Part shown: positions 1 through 9,558 of the stretch, piece by piece | Layout: each line of letters opens with the position of its first letter | How positions within the stretch are numbered: the first letter of the stretch is position 1 | Source of the DNA: Sphingomonas paucimobilis NBRC 13935 | Lineage (GTDB): Bacteria > Pseudomonadota > Alphaproteobacteria > Sphingomonadales > Sphingomonadaceae | Direction: 5' to 3' | NCBI RefSeq assembly: GCF_000739895.2 | Contig: NZ_BBJS01000010.1 | Span: forward strand, 1 to 63,795 | Length of the DNA: 63,795 nt | Position numbers and translations under genes: made by a program | The notes under the pieces: generated by a model | What the model was told of the DNA's origin: nothing | Databases searched by the model: none | What the model saw: the letters and a program-made list of their open reading frames with translations, nothing else

Positions 1-19
1 CCCTTGCAGGGGAGGAATA
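1..19 (+). repeat. Right half of dispersed palindromic intergenic repeat
   Basis: The bases match the right arm of the long palindromic repeats at 5423-5544 and 9359-9481 (CCTTGCAGGGGAGGAATA). Only the terminal arm lies inside the window. It supplies the GGGGAGG that could act as a distant ribosome binding site for metH. Confidence 0.6.
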
Positions 20-30
20 GAGATCGAAAT

Positions 31-2631
31 ATGACTCAGACTGCCTCCTCCACCAATTTCGTCAATGTCGGCGAGCGGACCAACGTCACCGGTTCGGCCG
101 CGTTCAAGAAGATGATCCTGGCGGGTGATTACACCCGCGCGGTGGAGGTGGCGCGCAGCCAAGTCGAGAATGGCGCGCAGGTGGTCGACGTCAACATGGA
201 CGAAGGGCTACTCGACGCCGAATTCGCCATGACGACCTTCCTAAAGCTGATCGCCGCCGAGCCCGATATCGCGCGCGTGCCGATCATGATCGACAGCTCG
301 AAATGGAGCGTGATCGAGGCGGGGCTGAAGTGCGTCTCGGGCAAGCCGATCGTCAACTCGATCAGCATGAAGGAAGGCGAGGAGGCGTTCCTCCATTACG
401 CCCGCCGCTGCATGGCCTATGGCGCGGCGGTGGTGGTGATGGCGTTCGACGAGGTCGGGCAGGCGGACACCAAGGACCGCAAGGTCGAGATTTGCGCGCG
501 CGCCTATGACCTGCTGATGGGCATCGGCTTTCCGCCGGAAGACATCATCTTCGACCCCAATGTCTTCGCGGTCGCGACCGGCATCGAAGAGCATAACAAT
601 TATGGCGTCGATTTCATCGAGGCGTGCCGCGAGATCAAGGCGCGCTGCCCGCACGTCCATATCTCGGGCGGTCTGTCGAATCTGTCCTTCTCGTTCCGCG
701 GTAACGAACCGGTGCGCCGCGCGATGCACTCGGTGTTTCTCTATCACGCCATCCCGGCGGGCATGGACATGGCGATCGTCAATGCGGGCCAGCTCGATGT
801 GTATGACACGATCGATCCCGAACTGCGCCAGGCGTGCGAGGATGTCGTCCTCAACCGTGATCCCGAGGCAGGCGAGCGGCTGGTCGCGCTGGCCGAGCGC
901 TATCGCGGCACCGATGCGGTGGCGGAGAAGCAGGCGGCCGAATGGCGCAGCCTGCCGGTGACCAAGCGGCTGGAGTATGCGCTGGTCAAGGGCATCGACG
1001 CGCATGTCGTCGACGATACCGAGGAATGCCGCCAGCAATTCGCGCGGCCGATCGAGGTGATCGAAGGACCGCTGATGGACGGGATGAACGTCGTCGGCGA
1101 CCTGTTCGGATCGGGCAAGATGTTCCTGCCGCAGGTCGTCAAGTCCGCGCGGGTGATGAAGAAGGCCGTCGCCCACCTGCTCCCCTTCATCGAGGCCGCC
1201 AAGGAGCCGGGCGCCAAGGGCAAGGGCAAGATCGTGCTGGCGACCGTGAAGGGCGACGTCCACGATATCGGTAAGAACATCGTCGGCGTCGTGCTCCAGT
1301 GCAACGGCTTCGAGGTGGTCGATCTGGGCGTCATGGTCCCTTGGTCGAAGATCATCGAGGCGGCGAACGAGAATGACGCCGACATGATCGGCCTGTCGGG
1401 CCTCATCACCCCATCGCTCGACGAGATGGTGACGGTGGGCGAGGAGATGCAGCGCGCGGGCATGACCATGCCGCTGCTGATCGGCGGCGCGACCACGTCC
1501 AAGGTCCACACCGCGCTGCGCATCGCGCCCGCTTATTCGGGGCCGGTGGTGCATGTCCTCGACGCATCCCGCGCGGTCGGCGTGGCCACCACGCTCGTGT
1601 CCGATACCCAGCGCGATCCTTATGTCGCGCAGGTCGCCGCCGATTACGAAGCCGTCCGCAAGGCGCGCGAAGGCAAGGGGGCCAATGCCCTCCTGCCGCT
1701 GGAGGAAGCGCGCGCGCGTGGGTTCGTGGCGGACATGGCGTTGAAGGCGGGCGATCCGAAGCAGCCGGGCGTCCATGTCTATCAGGATTGGGACCTGTCC
1801 GACCTGCGCGACTATATCGACTGGACGCCCTTCTTCCGCGCCTGGGAACTGGCGGGCAATTTCCCCGCCATCCTGACCGACGAAGTGGTCGGCGAGAGCG
1901 CCAGTGGCCTTTATGCTGATGCGCAGGCCATGCTCGACAGGATCGTCGCCGAGAAATGGCTGACCGCGCGCGGTGTCGCCGCGCTCTGGCCCTGCCGCCG
2001 CGACGGCGACGATGTAATCCTGACGGCGGATGGCAGGGAGACCCGCATCCCCTTCCTCCGCCAGCAGATCGCCAAGCGCGAAGGCCGTGCCAATATGTGC
2101 CTGGCTGACTTCATCGATCCGGCGGGAGATTGGATCGGCGGCTTCGCGGTCGGCATCCATGGTATCGATGCGCATATCGAACGCTTCCGCAGCCAGCATG
2201 ACGATTACAACGACATCTTGCTGAAGGCGCTCGCCGATCGCTTGGCCGAAGCGTTTGCCGAGCGGCTGCACGCACATGTCCGCACCACGCTCTGGGGCTA
2301 TGCGCCGGACGAGCAACTGACCAACGAAGCGCTGATCCGCGAACAGTATCGCGGCATCCGCCCCGCGCCGGGATATCCCGCGTGCCCGGAACACAGCATC
2401 AAGCGCACCTTGTTCGATCTGCTCGGTGCCGAACAGGCCGTCGGACTGGAATTGACCGACAGCTTCGCGATGCTGCCAACGGCGGCGGTCAGCGGCTTCT
2501 ACTTCGGTCATGCCCAGGCGGAGTATTTCGGCGTGGCGCGGATCGGCGAGGATCAGGTGGCCGATTATGCGACGCGGCGTGGCGTCGATATGGCACTGGC
2601 AACGCGATGGTTGCGGCCCAATCTCGACTAA
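31..2631 (+). CDS. metH: Cobalamin-dependent methionine synthase, pterin/B12/activation half (split MetH)
   Basis: Transfers a methyl group from methyltetrahydrofolate through cobalamin to homocysteine, the last step of methionine synthesis, in the cytoplasm. Domains in order: pterin-binding (about residues 10-270, beginning with [11 protein letters not shown]), B12-binding cap (about 310-400), the B12 Rossmann domain with the histidine-ligand motif [12 protein letters not shown] near 410, and the AdoMet activation domain (about 590-865, with [15 protein letters not shown]). The homocysteine-binding domain of one-piece MetH (about 1200 aa) is absent, so it should be encoded just upstream of the window, the usual split arrangement in many alphaproteobacteria. 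The open frame extends to position 4, but ATG at 31 gives the normal N-terminus (866 aa). The role is very secure; the start is fairly secure. Confidence 0.95.
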   Translation: MTQTASSTNFVNVGERTNVTGSAAFKKMILAGDYTRAVEVARSQVENGAQVVDVNMDEGLLDAEFAMTTFLKLIAAEPDIARVPIMIDSSKWSVIEAGLKCVSGKPIVNSISMKEGEEAFLHYARRCMAYGAAVVVMAFDEVGQADTKDRKVEICARAYDLLMGIGFPPEDIIFDPNVFAVATGIEEHNNYGVDFIEACREIKARCPHVHISGGLSNLSFSFRGNEPVRRAMHSVFLYHAIPAGMDMAIVNAGQLDVYDTIDPELRQACEDVVLNRDPEAGERLVALAERYRGTDAVAEKQAAEWRSLPVTKRLEYALVKGIDAHVVDDTEECRQQFARPIEVIEGPLMDGMNVVGDLFGSGKMFLPQVVKSARVMKKAVAHLLPFIEAAKEPGAKGKGKIVLATVKGDVHDIGKNIVGVVLQCNGFEVVDLGVMVPWSKIIEAANENDADMIGLSGLITPSLDEMVTVGEEMQRAGMTMPLLIGGATTSKVHTALRIAPAYSGPVVHVLDASRAVGVATTLVSDTQRDPYVAQVAADYEAVRKAREGKGANALLPLEEARARGFVADMALKAGDPKQPGVHVYQDWDLSDLRDYIDWTPFFRAWELAGNFPAILTDEVVGESASGLYADAQAMLDRIVAEKWLTARGVAALWPCRRDGDDVILTADGRETRIPFLRQQIAKREGRANMCLADFIDPAGDWIGGFAVGIHGIDAHIERFRSQHDDYNDILLKALADRLAEAFAERLHAHVRTTLWGYAPDEQLTNEALIREQYRGIRPAPGYPACPEHSIKRTLFDLLGAEQAVGLELTDSFAMLPTAAVSGFYFGHAQAEYFGVARIGEDQVADYATRRGVDMALATRWLRPNLD

Positions 2632-2832
2632 ACTGGGATTTCAGTTTGATTACATAAGTTAAAGCGTCGCCGAGCAGGATCGAAGTCATCGGTACGGTGC
2701 CGTAATATTTATGGTTAATGAAAATGTTGTCTCTTTGCAACAGTAGGCGCGCTTGCTAACTACCCGCAATATTATCGGCACGTTCACCGGGGGTGGGACT
2801 GTGACGCGCCGCCTGTGCGGGGGTGCCTTGCT

Positions 2833-3981
2833 ATGTCGGATGGCTATTATGACATTGAGATCAGCAATCTTGCGCTGATCGAAGCTTGTTGGGGTCTTTC
2901 CGTCGTCGATCAGGTCGTCGCCTGTGTTCGCGATCGTCTGGCCGAGGCCGGGCTCGCCTTTGAGCCTGCGCGTCGTCGCGGCGCGTTTCGGCTGGCATCG
3001 GGTGATGGGGACTCCGATCCGCGTCTGGCCGATCTATGCTATCGGCTGAGTGCCGATCCCATTTCCATTCTGATGCCCGACGATGGTCAGGAGGTCATGG
3101 TCCATGCCATCATCTCCTGGCGAGGGGATAATGTGCCCTGTTACCGCCGGGCGCGGGAAATCCGCCGTGACCATGGCGAGCGCTGGCCGGTCTTGTATGA
3201 AAGCGACATGCACATCGCGGTCGAGGCCTTTCGTTGCATGCGCGAGGGGCGTGTCGCCGTGCATTGGCAGAGGGTGTGCGATTACCGCCATCCCGATCAC
3301 GTCCTCTATCATGAAGGGCTGGCGCGCTTTGCCGGGCCGGCGCATCTGCTGTCGCCGGCTTTGGTCTTTCCCGCCTTGGCGCGAACGGGGCTTGCATCCA
3401 GCTTCGACCGGCTGATGGTCGATCTGGTGCTCGAGCATCTTCGCGCCGATCCGTCCGCCACGCTGGGCGTCAACATCTCGGCGACATCGGCGCATCTGAA
3501 CGGCTGGTGGGGCGGCGTGCTGGCTGATCTGGCCGAAGACCCCGACCTGTCGCGCCGTTTGGTGGTGGAGATCACCGAGACCGAGCAGATCACCCATATC
3601 GGTCAGACCATAGCCTTCGCGCAGCGCCTGCGTGCAATCGGCGTGACCTTGGCGCTCGACGATTTCGGAGCGGGCTATACCTCGATCCGACAGTTGATGG
3701 ACCTCATGCCCGCGCTGGTGAAGATCGACGGGCTGTTCCTTCAGCGGGCGGCACGGACCGAAAGTCCCTGCCACAGCCTGCCCTATCTGATCGGCCTGAT
3801 CCGCGAACTGGGCGGCACGGTCATTGTCGAGGGGGTGGAGACGCAGGCCATGGCCGATATCGCTTTCTTCAGCGGGGCGACTTGGCACCAGGGCTATCAC
3901 TATGGGCGCCCGGCGGTGGAGCGCGTCGGAGTGACCCACCCGCTGCACGGTATAGCGATTCCCCAGAATGGGCATGGCTAA
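2833..3981 (+). CDS. EAL-domain cyclic-di-GMP phosphodiesterase
   Basis: Predicted to hydrolyse c-di-GMP. The N-terminal ~130 residues are not a recognisable sensory domain and no membrane segment is seen, so it should be cytosolic. The EAL domain fills about residues 140-375. The signature reads EGLAR instead of EALxR, but the other catalytic elements are present: NIS, the metal-binding E in VEITETE, DDFGAGYTS, KIDG and the EGVET loop, ending GYHYGRP. It should therefore be active, with a small question over the Ala-to-Gly change. GTG at 2815 is an alternative start; ATG 2833 gives 382 aa. It stands alone after a ~200-bp gap downstream of metH. Confidence 0.85.
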   Translation: MSDGYYDIEISNLALIEACWGLSVVDQVVACVRDRLAEAGLAFEPARRRGAFRLASGDGDSDPRLADLCYRLSADPISILMPDDGQEVMVHAIISWRGDNVPCYRRAREIRRDHGERWPVLYESDMHIAVEAFRCMREGRVAVHWQRVCDYRHPDHVLYHEGLARFAGPAHLLSPALVFPALARTGLASSFDRLMVDLVLEHLRADPSATLGVNISATSAHLNGWWGGVLADLAEDPDLSRRLVVEITETEQITHIGQTIAFAQRLRAIGVTLALDDFGAGYTSIRQLMDLMPALVKIDGLFLQRAARTESPCHSLPYLIGLIRELGGTVIVEGVETQAMADIAFFSGATWHQGYHYGRPAVERVGVTHPLHGIAIPQNGHG

Positions 3982-4079
3982 GATCGGGTAGCCCCAAGTT
4001 CCCACCTTGATCTTTATCAACTTTGTCAAGAGAGTTAGCCAATCCTCTGTCTTTGATCGGTTTTTCGGGAACGCGGCTT

Positions 4080-4823
4080 ATGCTCGCCGCGTTTGCCCAA
4101 CCCATGTCAGAAACCCGAAGCAGCCTTTTTCCCGTGACCGACCCCAGCGGGGGAGAGTCCGCCGATCTTCTCCGCGCGCATATTGCCGCCGCCGATTTTC
4201 CCTGTGTCGGCGCCAAGTCGGCCATGGCGCGCGGGACGCTGGAGATTTTGGGCGCGCGGGATATCGCCAGCGCCTGGGATGATCTTCGCATCCACGACGT
4301 GCTGCGCCGTTTCGCCGAACAGTATCGCGCCGAGCCGCAATTGTTTCGCAGCCTGGCCGTGGTCTTCGCCGGCCCGACCGAATTGGACGAAGCGGCGTTC
4401 GAGCGGGCGGTGTGGGCGCGTATCCAGTCGCTGTCGGACAAGGACGTCTGGTTGGGTCAGGACTGGGATTCGCGGGTCAGCTCTGACCCCGACGACCCGC
4501 ACTTTTCGCTTTCATTCGGTGGGGAGGCCTTCTTTGTTGTCGGGCTCCATCCCCATGCTAGCCGCCCGGCCCGCCGCTTTCCCCGGCCGGCGATGATCTT
4601 CAATTTGCACGACCAGTTCGAGATACTGCGCGCGCAGGGAAAATATGAGACGATGCGCGAGAAGATCATGGTTCGCGACGAGGCGCTGGCGGGATCTCGC
4701 AATCCCATGCTCGCCCGTCACGGCGAGATGAGCGAAGCACGGCAATATAGCGGACGCGTGGTTGAGGCGGGGTGGCGTTGCCCGTTCCACTATGCCGGGC
4801 AGTCGGACGGCGTGGAGCCATGA
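4080..4823 (+). CDS. YqcI/YcgG family protein, GntA-like heme N-hydroxylase
   Basis: The family contains GntA, a heme-dependent oxygenase that N-hydroxylates an arginine-derived guanidino substrate in guanitoxin biosynthesis. Family features seen are FPCVGAKSAMARG near the N-terminus, a central FAGPTELDE block, GGEAFFVVGLHPHASRPARR, and FNLHDQFE followed by MREKIMVRDEALAG. The tail holds GWRCPFHY. No signal peptide or membrane segment. ATG 4080 or 4104 are both possible starts; upstream TTG codons are less likely. The stop overlaps the next ATG (ATGA), so the two genes are translationally coupled and probably act on the same substrate. Substrate assignment is inference. Confidence 0.75.
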   Translation: MLAAFAQPMSETRSSLFPVTDPSGGESADLLRAHIAAADFPCVGAKSAMARGTLEILGARDIASAWDDLRIHDVLRRFAEQYRAEPQLFRSLAVVFAGPTELDEAAFERAVWARIQSLSDKDVWLGQDWDSRVSSDPDDPHFSLSFGGEAFFVVGLHPHASRPARRFPRPAMIFNLHDQFEILRAQGKYETMREKIMVRDEALAGSRNPMLARHGEMSEARQYSGRVVEAGWRCPFHYAGQSDGVEP

Positions 4824-5437
4824 CCGCGTCCGCCCCGGTCGAAATCCCCCCGCGCAGCGGCGATGCCTTTCGCATGGCCAAGGGCGATAGTCTGACGGTG
4901 ATCGATCCGCGCGGCCGTCAGGTCGCCGATCTGCTCGCCTTCAACGCCGACGATCTGGATGAGGTCATCTCATCGGGGCGCACGCTCGATTATGCCGAGA
5001 CGATCCGGCTGACCACCGGCCACAAGCTCTATTCCAACCGATCGCGGGTGATGCTGGAGATCGTCGCGGATACGGTGGGGATGCACGACTTCCTGCTGAC
5101 GCCCTGTTCGGTCGATACCTTCGACCATTTCTATCCCGATCTGCCGCGCCACCGGGGCTGTTTCGGCAATCTTGCCGCCGCGCTGGAGCCTCATGGCGTC
5201 CTGCCTGACCGGATACCGGTGGCGTTCAACTGCTTCATGAACGTGCCGGTGAATGGCGAGACGGGCAAGCTGGAGGTCCTGCCGCCGCTGAGTGGGCCGG
5301 GGGACCATATCCGCTTCGTCGCGCATATGGATTTGGTGATCGGGCTGACGGCGTGTTCGGCGCCGGCCTCGAACGGCGGGTCGTTCAAGCCGATCCAGTA
5401 CCGCGTGGATCGTCCCGAGGGTATTCCTCCCCTGTAA
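4820..5437 (+). CDS. DUF1989 / urea carboxylase-associated family protein
   Basis: 205 aa. Matches the DUF1989 family often found near urea carboxylase and guanidine/arginine metabolism genes; the biochemical role is unsettled. Typical blocks are DPRGRQVADLLAFN, the SxRTLDY and LYSNRSR segments, HDFLLTPCS with the conserved cysteine, FNCFMNVPV, and the C-terminal DLVIGLTACSAP. It overlaps the GntA-like gene by 4 bases, which makes a shared pathway likely (nitrogen-rich small molecule oxidation or breakdown). The stop codon lies inside the left arm of a dispersed repeat. Confidence 0.8.
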   Translation: MTASAPVEIPPRSGDAFRMAKGDSLTVIDPRGRQVADLLAFNADDLDEVISSGRTLDYAETIRLTTGHKLYSNRSRVMLEIVADTVGMHDFLLTPCSVDTFDHFYPDLPRHRGCFGNLAAALEPHGVLPDRIPVAFNCFMNVPVNGETGKLEVLPPLSGPGDHIRFVAHMDLVIGLTACSAPASNGGSFKPIQYRVDRPEGIPPL

Positions 5438-5544
5438 GGGGGGGCGGCAGTCCGAAGGACTGACGGAGGGGTGTCCACGCTGACGGTGACACCCCTCCAC
5501 CACCGCTATGCGGTGGTCCCCCTCCCCTTGCAGGGGAGGAATAT
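5423..5544. repeat. Long palindromic intergenic repeat (copy 1)
   Basis: About 122 bp with complementary ends (ATTCCTCCCCTG... and ...CAGGGGAGGAAT) and nested internal hairpins (GGAGGGGTGTC/GACACCCCTCC, ACCACCGCTATGCGGTGGT). A second full copy lies at 9359-9481 and half copies sit at both window edges. It separates two convergent genes and may double as a transcription terminator. Confidence 0.8.
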
Positions 5545-5548
5545 CCGT

Positions 5549-7261
5549 TCAGCGCTTGCACGTATCCGCAGGGCCCGGATCGAGGTCCAGGCAACGGCCA
5601 TCGACGCCGGTCATCGGCAGGCCGATCGTCGCGGCCAGGGTCGGCGCGATATCGACCGTTTCGACCGACAAGGGCTGTTCGAAGCCCGTCATCCCCTTGC
5701 GCCAGAACAGGATCGGCACGCGGCGGTCATAGTCCCAGGGCGAGCCATGGGTCTCGACATAGCCGGGACGCGGCTCCTCGATGGTTGTGACGCGCGGCTT
5801 CAGCAGCACGAGCAGGTCGCCCGATCGCTGGGGATCAAAGGAGGAACGGGCCCGCTCGCGCAGCGTCCAGGTTTCGGGCGGGGTGGTCGGCCAAGGCGTG
5901 GCGGCGATTTCGTCGCGGGTCAGCGCGGCGGCGACCTGGGGCAGCGCCTCGTAGCGGCGCTTGGCGTCGGTCAGCACCTTCGCACGCACGGCGGGGGATA
6001 GCGCGCGGTTGATATAGACATCGCTCTCCGCGCTCATCAGCACGGGCGACGTGTTGGACAGGCCCAGGTCGCGCGCGATCGCGGCGGACATGTCCTTGGT
6101 GCTCGCTTCTTGCGTGACATGGCTTTCCATCGGCATGGCGCGGATCTGCTGCCGCTCGGTCATGTCATGCGCGCCGTGATCGGCGGTCAGCACCACCTCA
6201 TAATCGACGCCGGTTTGGTCGAGCACCTCGAAGAAGCCGGCCAGGGAGCGGTCGAGCTCGGCCATCTGGATGCACATCTCGGCACCCTGGGTGCCCAGCG
6301 CATGGCCGATATAATCGGTCGCCGACAGACCCACCGACAGGATGTCGGTCGCCGGCCCCTTGCCAAGCTGCATATCCTGGACGAAGCCCGCCGCCATCGC
6401 CAGCACCGCCGCGTCGGAAGCGGGCGAGACGCGGAACGCCTTCAAGTCGCCCGCCGCACGCTGGAAACGGCCGGTGCCGATCGTCTGGCCACCGACGGTG
6501 ATCGGGCGATCGACCGCCTTGCAGAAGCCGGGCAGCGGCAGCGGCTCCTGCGGACGGGCGATCAGGTCGGCCACCGCCTTGCGCGTCCGCTCGACCACCG
6601 GCGGCACCGCACGGCCGGCATAGGAGACATAGGTCTTGCCGTCCCACCACCAGATCTCGTCCATCTTGTGGCCGCCCATCATCACGGCGGCTCGGTCCTT
6701 GCCCGCGACCGAGACGGTGCGCACGCGGGGATCGGCGGTCTTCATCCGCTCGCCCAGCGTCGGCACCTTCAGATGCATGTCCGAGACGGTGTAGTTATTA
6801 TGGTCGTTGCCCGCGACGCTTTCGTCCTCCGAGCAATAGACGATCTTGTCGGCGCGGTTCACCGTCTGGTCGACCCAGTTGTTGGCGATGATCCCGGTAT
6901 GCGCTGGGCGATAGCCGGTCAGGATGGTCGAGTGGCCCGGGCAGGTCTCGGTCGCGGCATGGCTCTGATAGCCCGAGGGGAAGACCGCGCCGGTCAACAA
7001 CCGCGCCATGCCGCCGGTGAAGCGGTTGCGATATTGCGCGAACAGATCGGCCGAGAACTGGTCGACCGAGATCGCGACGATCAGCTTGGGCGGCGTGGCG
7101 GGGAAGGGGGCGAGCGGCGTCGTCGCCGGACGGTTGGTCAGGCTGGTCGGCGCGGGGCCGGGCTCCGGGCTTGCTTGCTGGGCGGCGAGGGGCGCCGCGA
7201 AGAGGGTAGCGGAGGCGAGGAGCGCGGTGCGAAGCGCGACGGGGAGCGACGTCATGGGCAT
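5549..7261 (-). CDS. Alkaline phosphatase, PafA/SPAP type
   Basis: Exported metallo-phosphomonoesterase of the alkaline phosphatase superfamily, related to the Sphingomonas SPAP and Flavobacterium PafA enzymes. An N-terminal signal peptide (hydrophobic ALRTALLASATLFAAP, cleavage near AAQQA) precedes the catalytic domain. Motifs: a metal Asp in VAISVDQFSADL, the nucleophile Thr in AATETCPGHST (about residue 106), NNW after HTGIIA, and the metal-binding TADHGAHDM. Length 570 aa fits. Likely periplasmic phosphate scavenging; no Pho box was identified. Convergent with the DUF1989 gene, with a palindromic repeat in between. Confidence 0.9.
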   Translation of the reverse strand: MPMTSLPVALRTALLASATLFAAPLAAQQASPEPGPAPTSLTNRPATTPLAPFPATPPKLIVAISVDQFSADLFAQYRNRFTGGMARLLTGAVFPSGYQSHAATETCPGHSTILTGYRPAHTGIIANNWVDQTVNRADKIVYCSEDESVAGNDHNNYTVSDMHLKVPTLGERMKTADPRVRTVSVAGKDRAAVMMGGHKMDEIWWWDGKTYVSYAGRAVPPVVERTRKAVADLIARPQEPLPLPGFCKAVDRPITVGGQTIGTGRFQRAAGDLKAFRVSPASDAAVLAMAAGFVQDMQLGKGPATDILSVGLSATDYIGHALGTQGAEMCIQMAELDRSLAGFFEVLDQTGVDYEVVLTADHGAHDMTERQQIRAMPMESHVTQEASTKDMSAAIARDLGLSNTSPVLMSAESDVYINRALSPAVRAKVLTDAKRRYEALPQVAAALTRDEIAATPWPTTPPETWTLRERARSSFDPQRSGDLLVLLKPRVTTIEEPRPGYVETHGSPWDYDRRVPILFWRKGMTGFEQPLSVETVDIAPTLAATIGLPMTGVDGRCLDLDPGPADTCKR

Positions 7262-7322
7262 CCTTGATGCAAAGCGTGAACGGCGGCGCTATGGAACGCC
7301 AAACGGGTATAGGGCAAGGTCG

Positions 7323-9350
7323 ATGCGCGGTTGGTTTTACATCCTGATGACGGCGATATTCATGTGGATCGCCGCCGCCGTCCCGGCCCAGGCCGATACC
7401 GCGCCCTCGGCGGAGCCCGGTGCGATCCATCTGCCGATGCGTCTGGTGGCCGAAAGCGCCGTGCCCCGGGCCGGCAGCACGGTGACGCTGGCGATCGTCG
7501 CCACGCCGGAAAGGGGCTGGCACGGCTATTGGAAGAATGGCGGCGATGCCGGCCTGCCGACCGAGGCGCATTGGACCTTGCCCTCCGGCGTGACGGCGGG
7601 CGAACTGCGCTATCCGGTGCCCGGTCGGCTGAAGATCGCGGGGCTGATGAACTATGTCTATGAGCGGCCCTTCGCGCTGCTCGTCGACCTGTCGGTGCCG
7701 GCGGGGATGGCGCCGGGCACGCCGCTGCCCGTCTCGGTGAAGCTCGACTATCTGGTCTGTACCGACACGATCTGCGTTCCCGAGACCCAGACGCTGTCGA
7801 CCCAACTGAAGGTGGGTGACGGCGCGGTCGATCCGGCGACGCGTAGCCAGTTCGACCGCTGGCGTGCCGCGCTGCCCAAGCCCTTGGGGGGCGAGGGCGT
7901 GATCGAGACGCAGGGCAAGACGGTACGGATCGCCGTGCCATTGCCCGCCGGGGTCGCGGTCAAGGACGTCTATTTCTTCCCGGATCGCAGCGGGGTGATC
8001 GACCATGCCGCCGATCAGCTGCTGACGCGCCAGGGCGATCAGGCGATCCTGTCGATTCCCGCTGCTGCGGTCCCGACAGCGGGGCCGGTATCGGGCGTGC
8101 TGTCGATCGGCGACGGCAACGGCCTGGCCTTCGCCGCCAAGCCGGGCGCGATCGCTAGTACGAGTAGTGCCGAGCATGGGTTCGGCGCGATCGCGCTGGC
8201 CTTTCTGGGCGCAGTGTTGGGGGGCTTGGTGCTGAACATCATGCCCTGCGTCTTCCCGATCCTCAGCCTGAAGGCGCTGAGCCTGGCGCGGGGCGGCGGT
8301 GACGAACGTCATGCCCGCGCCGAGGCGCTGGCTTATACGGCGGGGGTGGTGCTGGTCTGTGTCGGCCTGGGCGTCATCCTGCTGGCGCTCCGCGCCGGTG
8401 GGCAGAGCGCGGGCTGGGCGTTCCAGTTGCAGGACCCGCGCGTGATCGGCGTGCTGCTGCTGCTGGTCGTCGGTATCGCCTTCAATCTGGCAGGGCTGTT
8501 CGAGCTGCCGACGCCGGCCTTTGCCGGGCGGTCGGGGGCGATGGGCGCTTTTGCCACCGGCGCGCTGGCGGCGTTCGTCGCCACGCCGTGTTCGGGGCCG
8601 TTCATGGCCGGGGCGCTGGGCGCGGCGTTGGTGTTGCCGGCGGCGGCGGCGCTGGCGGTGTTCGCCGGGCTGGGGCTGGGGATCGCGCTGCCCTTCCTGG
8701 CGATCGGCTTCATCCCCGCGCTACGGCGTCGCCTGCCCAAGCCGGGGATGTGGATGGTCCGGCTGCGCCACATCCTGTCGGTGCCGATGTTCCTGACCGC
8801 GCTCGCGCTTGCCTGGGTGCTGGGGCAGGAGGCCGGGGTCGGCGGCATGACGCTGGGCCTTGCCGCGACCTTGCTGATCGCGCTCGGGCTGTGGTGGACG
8901 GGACTGCGTCAGCATGGCGGCAAGGGGCGCGCGGGCTGGCCCGCTATCGTCGCGCTGGTGCTGGCGGTGGGGATCGTCGTGACCGTCCGTCCCGCCGCCG
9001 CCATTGCCAAGGCCTCCGCCGACACCGCCTTCACCGAAGCCAAGCTGGAATCCTTGCGCAAGGAGGGGCGGCCGGTCTTCGCCTATTTCACCGCCGACTG
9101 GTGCCTGAGCTGCAAGGTCAACGAGGCCGCCGCGATCGAGCGCTCCTCGGTGCGCGAGGCGTTCGGCCGCAACAAGGTGGCGGTACTGGTCGGCGATTGG
9201 ACCGATGGCGATCCCGTGCTGGGACGTTTTATCGAACAGCATAATCGCGCGGGGGTGCCGCTCTACCTCTATTACGCGCCGGGAGCGAAGGAGCCGCAAG
9301 TGCTGCCCCAGGTGCTGACGCCGTCGATGCTGGAGAAGCTCGGGGCGTAA
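7323..9350 (+). CDS. DsbD-family protein-disulfide reductase
   Basis: Carries electrons from cytoplasmic thioredoxin across the inner membrane to periplasmic partners. Layout of the 675 aa: signal peptide (residues 1-25), periplasmic DsbD-alpha-like domain with the cysteine pair in LVCTDTICVP, an eight-helix CcdA-like core with the two intramembrane cysteines in NIMPCVFP and ATPCSGPFM (from about residue 290), and a C-terminal thioredoxin-like domain with active site WCLSC. All six redox cysteines are present. The open frame extends back to 7008, but ATG 7323 gives the signal peptide. Divergent from the phosphatase with about 60 bp between starts. Confidence 0.9.
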   Translation: MRGWFYILMTAIFMWIAAAVPAQADTAPSAEPGAIHLPMRLVAESAVPRAGSTVTLAIVATPERGWHGYWKNGGDAGLPTEAHWTLPSGVTAGELRYPVPGRLKIAGLMNYVYERPFALLVDLSVPAGMAPGTPLPVSVKLDYLVCTDTICVPETQTLSTQLKVGDGAVDPATRSQFDRWRAALPKPLGGEGVIETQGKTVRIAVPLPAGVAVKDVYFFPDRSGVIDHAADQLLTRQGDQAILSIPAAAVPTAGPVSGVLSIGDGNGLAFAAKPGAIASTSSAEHGFGAIALAFLGAVLGGLVLNIMPCVFPILSLKALSLARGGGDERHARAEALAYTAGVVLVCVGLGVILLALRAGGQSAGWAFQLQDPRVIGVLLLLVVGIAFNLAGLFELPTPAFAGRSGAMGAFATGALAAFVATPCSGPFMAGALGAALVLPAAAALAVFAGLGLGIALPFLAIGFIPALRRRLPKPGMWMVRLRHILSVPMFLTALALAWVLGQEAGVGGMTLGLAATLLIALGLWWTGLRQHGGKGRAGWPAIVALVLAVGIVVTVRPAAAIAKASADTAFTEAKLESLRKEGRPVFAYFTADWCLSCKVNEAAAIERSSVREAFGRNKVAVLVGDWTDGDPVLGRFIEQHNRAGVPLYLYYAPGAKEPQVLPQVLTPSMLEKLGA

Positions 9351-9358
9351 GTCTCTGT

Positions 9359-9481
9359 AATTCCTCCTCTGCAAGGGGAGGTGGCGCGCGGAGCGCGACG
9401 GAGGGGTGTCGCCCTCTCGATAGTGGGACACCCCTCCGTCAGGCCTGGCGGCCTGCCACCTCCCCTTTAAGGGGAGGAATA
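9359..9481. repeat. Long palindromic intergenic repeat (copy 2)
   Basis: Inverted terminal arms (ATTCCTCCTCTGCAAGGGG and CCCCTTTAAGGGGAGGAAT) enclose GGTGGC/GCCACC and the GGAGGGGTGTC/GACACCCCTCC hairpin also found in the copy at 5423. It fills the space between the dsbD-like gene and the ATP-grasp operon. Confidence 0.8.
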
Positions 9482-9558
9482 GATGGAAGACCCCCTTGTG
9501 CCCCGCCACCATGCGGTGCAGCATGGAACCCAGGCAGCAGGGGGAGCGTAGCTACCGG

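Noticed and set aside
241..2511. 756-codon open frame opposite metH
   Set aside because: It is the antisense shadow of a high-GC gene; the protein is His/Asp/Arg-rich without any domain, whereas metH motifs are complete on the other strand.
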